From: GCA-003244245 sp038276315
GTDB lineage: Bacteria > Actinomycetota > Actinomycetes > Mycobacteriales > Pseudonocardiaceae
Assembly: GCA_038276315.1 (NCBI GenBank)
Contig: JBBPZY010000312.1
Location: forward strand, 1 to 6,036
DNA: 6,036 nucleotides
Direction of reading: 5' to 3'
The position numbers and the translations under genes were made by a program. Of this stretch, positions 4,641-6,036 are shown piece after piece. How positions within the stretch are numbered: position 1 is the first letter of the stretch; the number at the start of each line of letters is the position of its first letter. A model generated the notes under the pieces. That model saw only the letters and a program-made list of their open reading frames with translations, had not been told where the DNA came from and did not search any database.

Positions 4641-5273
4641 GTGCCGGGGACGGTCTACCGGCTGCGGGTGATCCTTTCCGGGATCAGCCCGATGATCTGG
4701 CGACAGCTGGAGGTCCCCGCCACCGTCACCCTCGCGCAACTCCACGAGGTGCTGGCGACCTCGTTCGCGTGGAGCGGCGAGCACTTGCACCGCTTCACCG
4801 TGCACGGTCGGGAGTTCGGCTCCGGGGAGCTGTGGTTGACCGACCCGTCCACGGTCCGCCTCATCGATCTTGGTTTGCGGGAGAGGGAGCGGTTCACCTA
4901 CGCGTATGACTTCTTCTCCCCGCTGCAGTGCTGGCGTCACGACCTGCGCGTTCAGTCCATCACCGCACCCCGGCCCCGGCGTCGTTACCCGTGGTGCAGC
5001 GACGGGGCACGGACCACGCCCCCAGAAGACTGTGGCGGACCGGAGGCCTTCTTGGCCTTGCGCCAAGAACACGGCTTGTGGGCCACCACCGTGCGGATGG
5101 CCGAGCTCACCACGCTGCTGCTGGAAGCGCCGCCGACGAGCACGGTGCGCGAGGTGCTGGGCGAGGCCATCGAGGAGTTGCCCAGCTTGCTGTATTGGAG
5201 CGGGATCGATCGTTTCGACCGGGCCGGGCTCAACCACACCCTGACCACCCCGCTCACGAAGGGCACCCATTGA
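4641..5273 (+). CDS. Plasmid pRiA4b ORF-3 family protein (IS1096 TnpR-like), IS passenger
   Basis: A 210-aa cytoplasmic protein of the pRiA4b ORF-3/IS1096 TnpR family, whose biochemical role is not established. Family signatures in order: an opening strand YRLRVILSGISPMIWRQLEV (6-25), then TVTLAQLHEVLATSFAW and HLHRFTVHGREFG (29-60), the FTYAYDF segment with WRHDL (85-102), and the YPWCSDG plus PPEDCGGPEAF motifs (116-137). The tail is helical and slightly degenerate. The GTG at 4641 is chosen because the first family strand starts at residue 5. Its Shine-Dalgarno-like run GGGGGGAG directly abuts the start with no spacer, which is odd; the next in-frame GTG (4668) would remove part of the first strand. 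Its TGA overlaps the TTG of the transposase gene (TTGA, 5270-5273), so the two are probably translationally coupled and it travels as a passenger of the ISKra4 element. Confidence 0.8.
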   Translation: MPGTVYRLRVILSGISPMIWRQLEVPATVTLAQLHEVLATSFAWSGEHLHRFTVHGREFGSGELWLTDPSTVRLIDLGLRERERFTYAYDFFSPLQCWRHDLRVQSITAPRPRRRYPWCSDGARTTPPEDCGGPEAFLALRQEHGLWATTVRMAELTTLLLEAPPTSTVREVLGEAIEELPSLLYWSGIDRFDRAGLNHTLTTPLTKGTH

Positions 5274-6036
5274 AGATCACTGTTCAGGTCCAGGTCGACG
5301 CCGTCCCCACCAAGGACGAGACGGCGGAGCGGTTCAGTGAGGTCTTCGTCCTGGAGCGCGACCAGCTCACCGACGCCTCGGTAGGCCTGAGCCTGACCGA
5401 AGCCCACACGCTGCTCAGCTCAATTCAGGAAGCGGTGGTCTCCGCGCAGGTCACGGCGGCGGTGGTTGAGCGGAGCTGCTGTGCGCGGTGCGGGCGATCC
5501 CACCGTCACAAGGACACCCGAACGATCACCATTCGGACACTGTTCGGGACGCTGCACCTGGACAGCCCGCGCTTCATCGCGTGTCCGTGTCAAGCCGATG
5601 ACGCCCAGGAGCGGGCCACCTTCAGCCCGCTGGCCGTGATTCTGGCCCAGCGCAGTACCCCGGAGCTGGTCTATCTGCAGGCGAGGTTCGCCGCAGTGAT
5701 GTCGTTCGACCTGGCCGGGCGCCTGCTGGGTGAGGTTCTGCCCCTGGGGCGGGTCCTGCACGGCAGCGCGGTCCGAGACCAGGTCACCGCGGTAGCGCGG
5801 CGGCTGGAGGGTGAACTCGGCCCCGAACAATACATGTTCGCCGAGGGCTGCCAGCGGGACTGGGAGCAGCTACCCCGCCCGGACCTACCGCTCACCGTCG
5901 GCCTGGACGGCGGCTACGTCCACTCCAGCGCGCAAACCTCCCGCCGCGACGGCTGGTTCGAAGTGATCGCGGGCAAGAGCATGCCAACCGACGGTCCCGC
6001 GAAGTGCTTCGCGTTCGTGCAAAAGATCGACAGCAA
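5270..6036 (+). CDS. ISKra4-family transposase, N-terminal part (partial at window end)
   Basis: The frame is open from TTG 5270 to the window end (255 codons) with no stop. The start is supported by GAAGGG (5258-5263) 6 bases upstream and by the 4-base overlap with the preceding stop. The product begins MKITVQVQVDAV. Residues 70-108 hold a zinc-ribbon-like region with SCCARCGRSHRHKDTRTI and, further on, FIACPCQ. Residues about 118-180 (FSPLAVILAQRSTPELVYLQ; LLGEVLPLGR) are the conserved helical part of this family. VGLDGGYVHSS carries the probable first catalytic Asp, D213, of a DDE nuclease, followed by RRDGWFEVIAGKS. Members are usually about 450-500 aa, so roughly half is present; the remaining catalytic acidic residues should lie downstream. 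It would catalyse transposition of the element. No frameshift is seen in the visible part. Confidence 0.88.
   Translation, partial: MKITVQVQVDAVPTKDETAERFSEVFVLERDQLTDASVGLSLTEAHTLLSSIQEAVVSAQVTAAVVERSCCARCGRSHRHKDTRTITIRTLFGTLHLDSPRFIACPCQADDAQERATFSPLAVILAQRSTPELVYLQARFAAVMSFDLAGRLLGEVLPLGRVLHGSAVRDQVTAVARRLEGELGPEQYMFAEGCQRDWEQLPRPDLPLTVGLDGGYVHSSAQTSRRDGWFEVIAGKSMPTDGPAKCFAFVQKIDS

Larger units (their letters stand above)
4574..6036 (+). mobile_element. ISKra4-family insertion sequence, left part (runs off the window)
   Basis: The element is defined by an ISKra4-type transposase gene starting at 5270 and a coupled upstream passenger gene at 4641. The left boundary is placed at GGGTACTTATCGCAGGAACC (from 4574), because ISKra4-family ends typically begin GGG and have inverted repeats of 15-40 bp. 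The right end is outside the window, so neither the inverted repeat nor a target duplication can be confirmed. The element lies back to back with the recombinase gene. Confidence 0.55.

Noticed and set aside
4179..5270. Long minus-strand open frame (363 codons) across the IS and the recombinase start
   Set aside because: It is antisense to the pRiA4b ORF-3 gene and out of frame with the recombinase; the composition is shadow-like and no domain is recognisable.
1..6036. tRNA genes or CRISPR array
   Set aside because: No T-loop-like GGTTCGA context with a cloverleaf and no regularly spaced direct repeats of CRISPR size were seen by eye; a tRNA scan would settle the first point.

Overview
The window is high-GC DNA of actinomycete type. 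Real frames end mostly in G or C, starts include GTG and TTG, and the long XRE regulator has the helix-turn-helix plus helical-repeat layout common in Pseudonocardiaceae and relatives; that family-level guess is inference. It reads as an accessory, mobile-element-rich region: one regulator, two small proteins, one intact-looking tyrosine recombinase, the remnant of one insertion sequence and the left half of another.

Layout. About 15-386 is the decayed start of a membrane protein. At 578-736 there is a 52-aa Cys-rich (zinc-ribbon-like) small gene with a strong ribosome binding site. From 737 to about 1420 no gene is convincing, but there are related dispersed repeats containing GATCAMGTRATTCC. 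At 1423-1519, five copies of a TGCTAAC-centred site sit just upstream of a 396-aa XRE/HTH regulator (1635-2825), and a 71-aa Cys-containing small protein of unknown function (2891-3106) follows. At 3112-3312 lie short repeats, chiefly TGTAGCGG-like sites spaced about 21 bp apart. At about 3330-3547 is the left end of an IS21-family element with the first codons of its transposase, cut off abruptly. Facing it on the minus strand is a tyrosine recombinase of XerC/D size with all catalytic residues (3571-4458).

Upstream of the recombinase (4484-4593) are copies of TTCCTGCGRTAA; two form an inverted pair around a 6-bp spacer, the geometry of a dif-like recombination core. The same bases could equally be the left end of the next element, an ISKra4-family insertion sequence. 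That element carries a pRiA4b ORF-3/IS1096 TnpR-like passenger gene (4641-5273) overlapping by 4 bases the ISKra4 transposase (5270 to beyond the window end).

How the parts may work together (inference): the regulator probably binds the site cluster at its own promoter. The recombinase may act on the palindrome next to it, making this the end of an integrated element. The IS21 fragment and the ISKra4 element are likely later insertions. No RNA gene or CRISPR array was seen.
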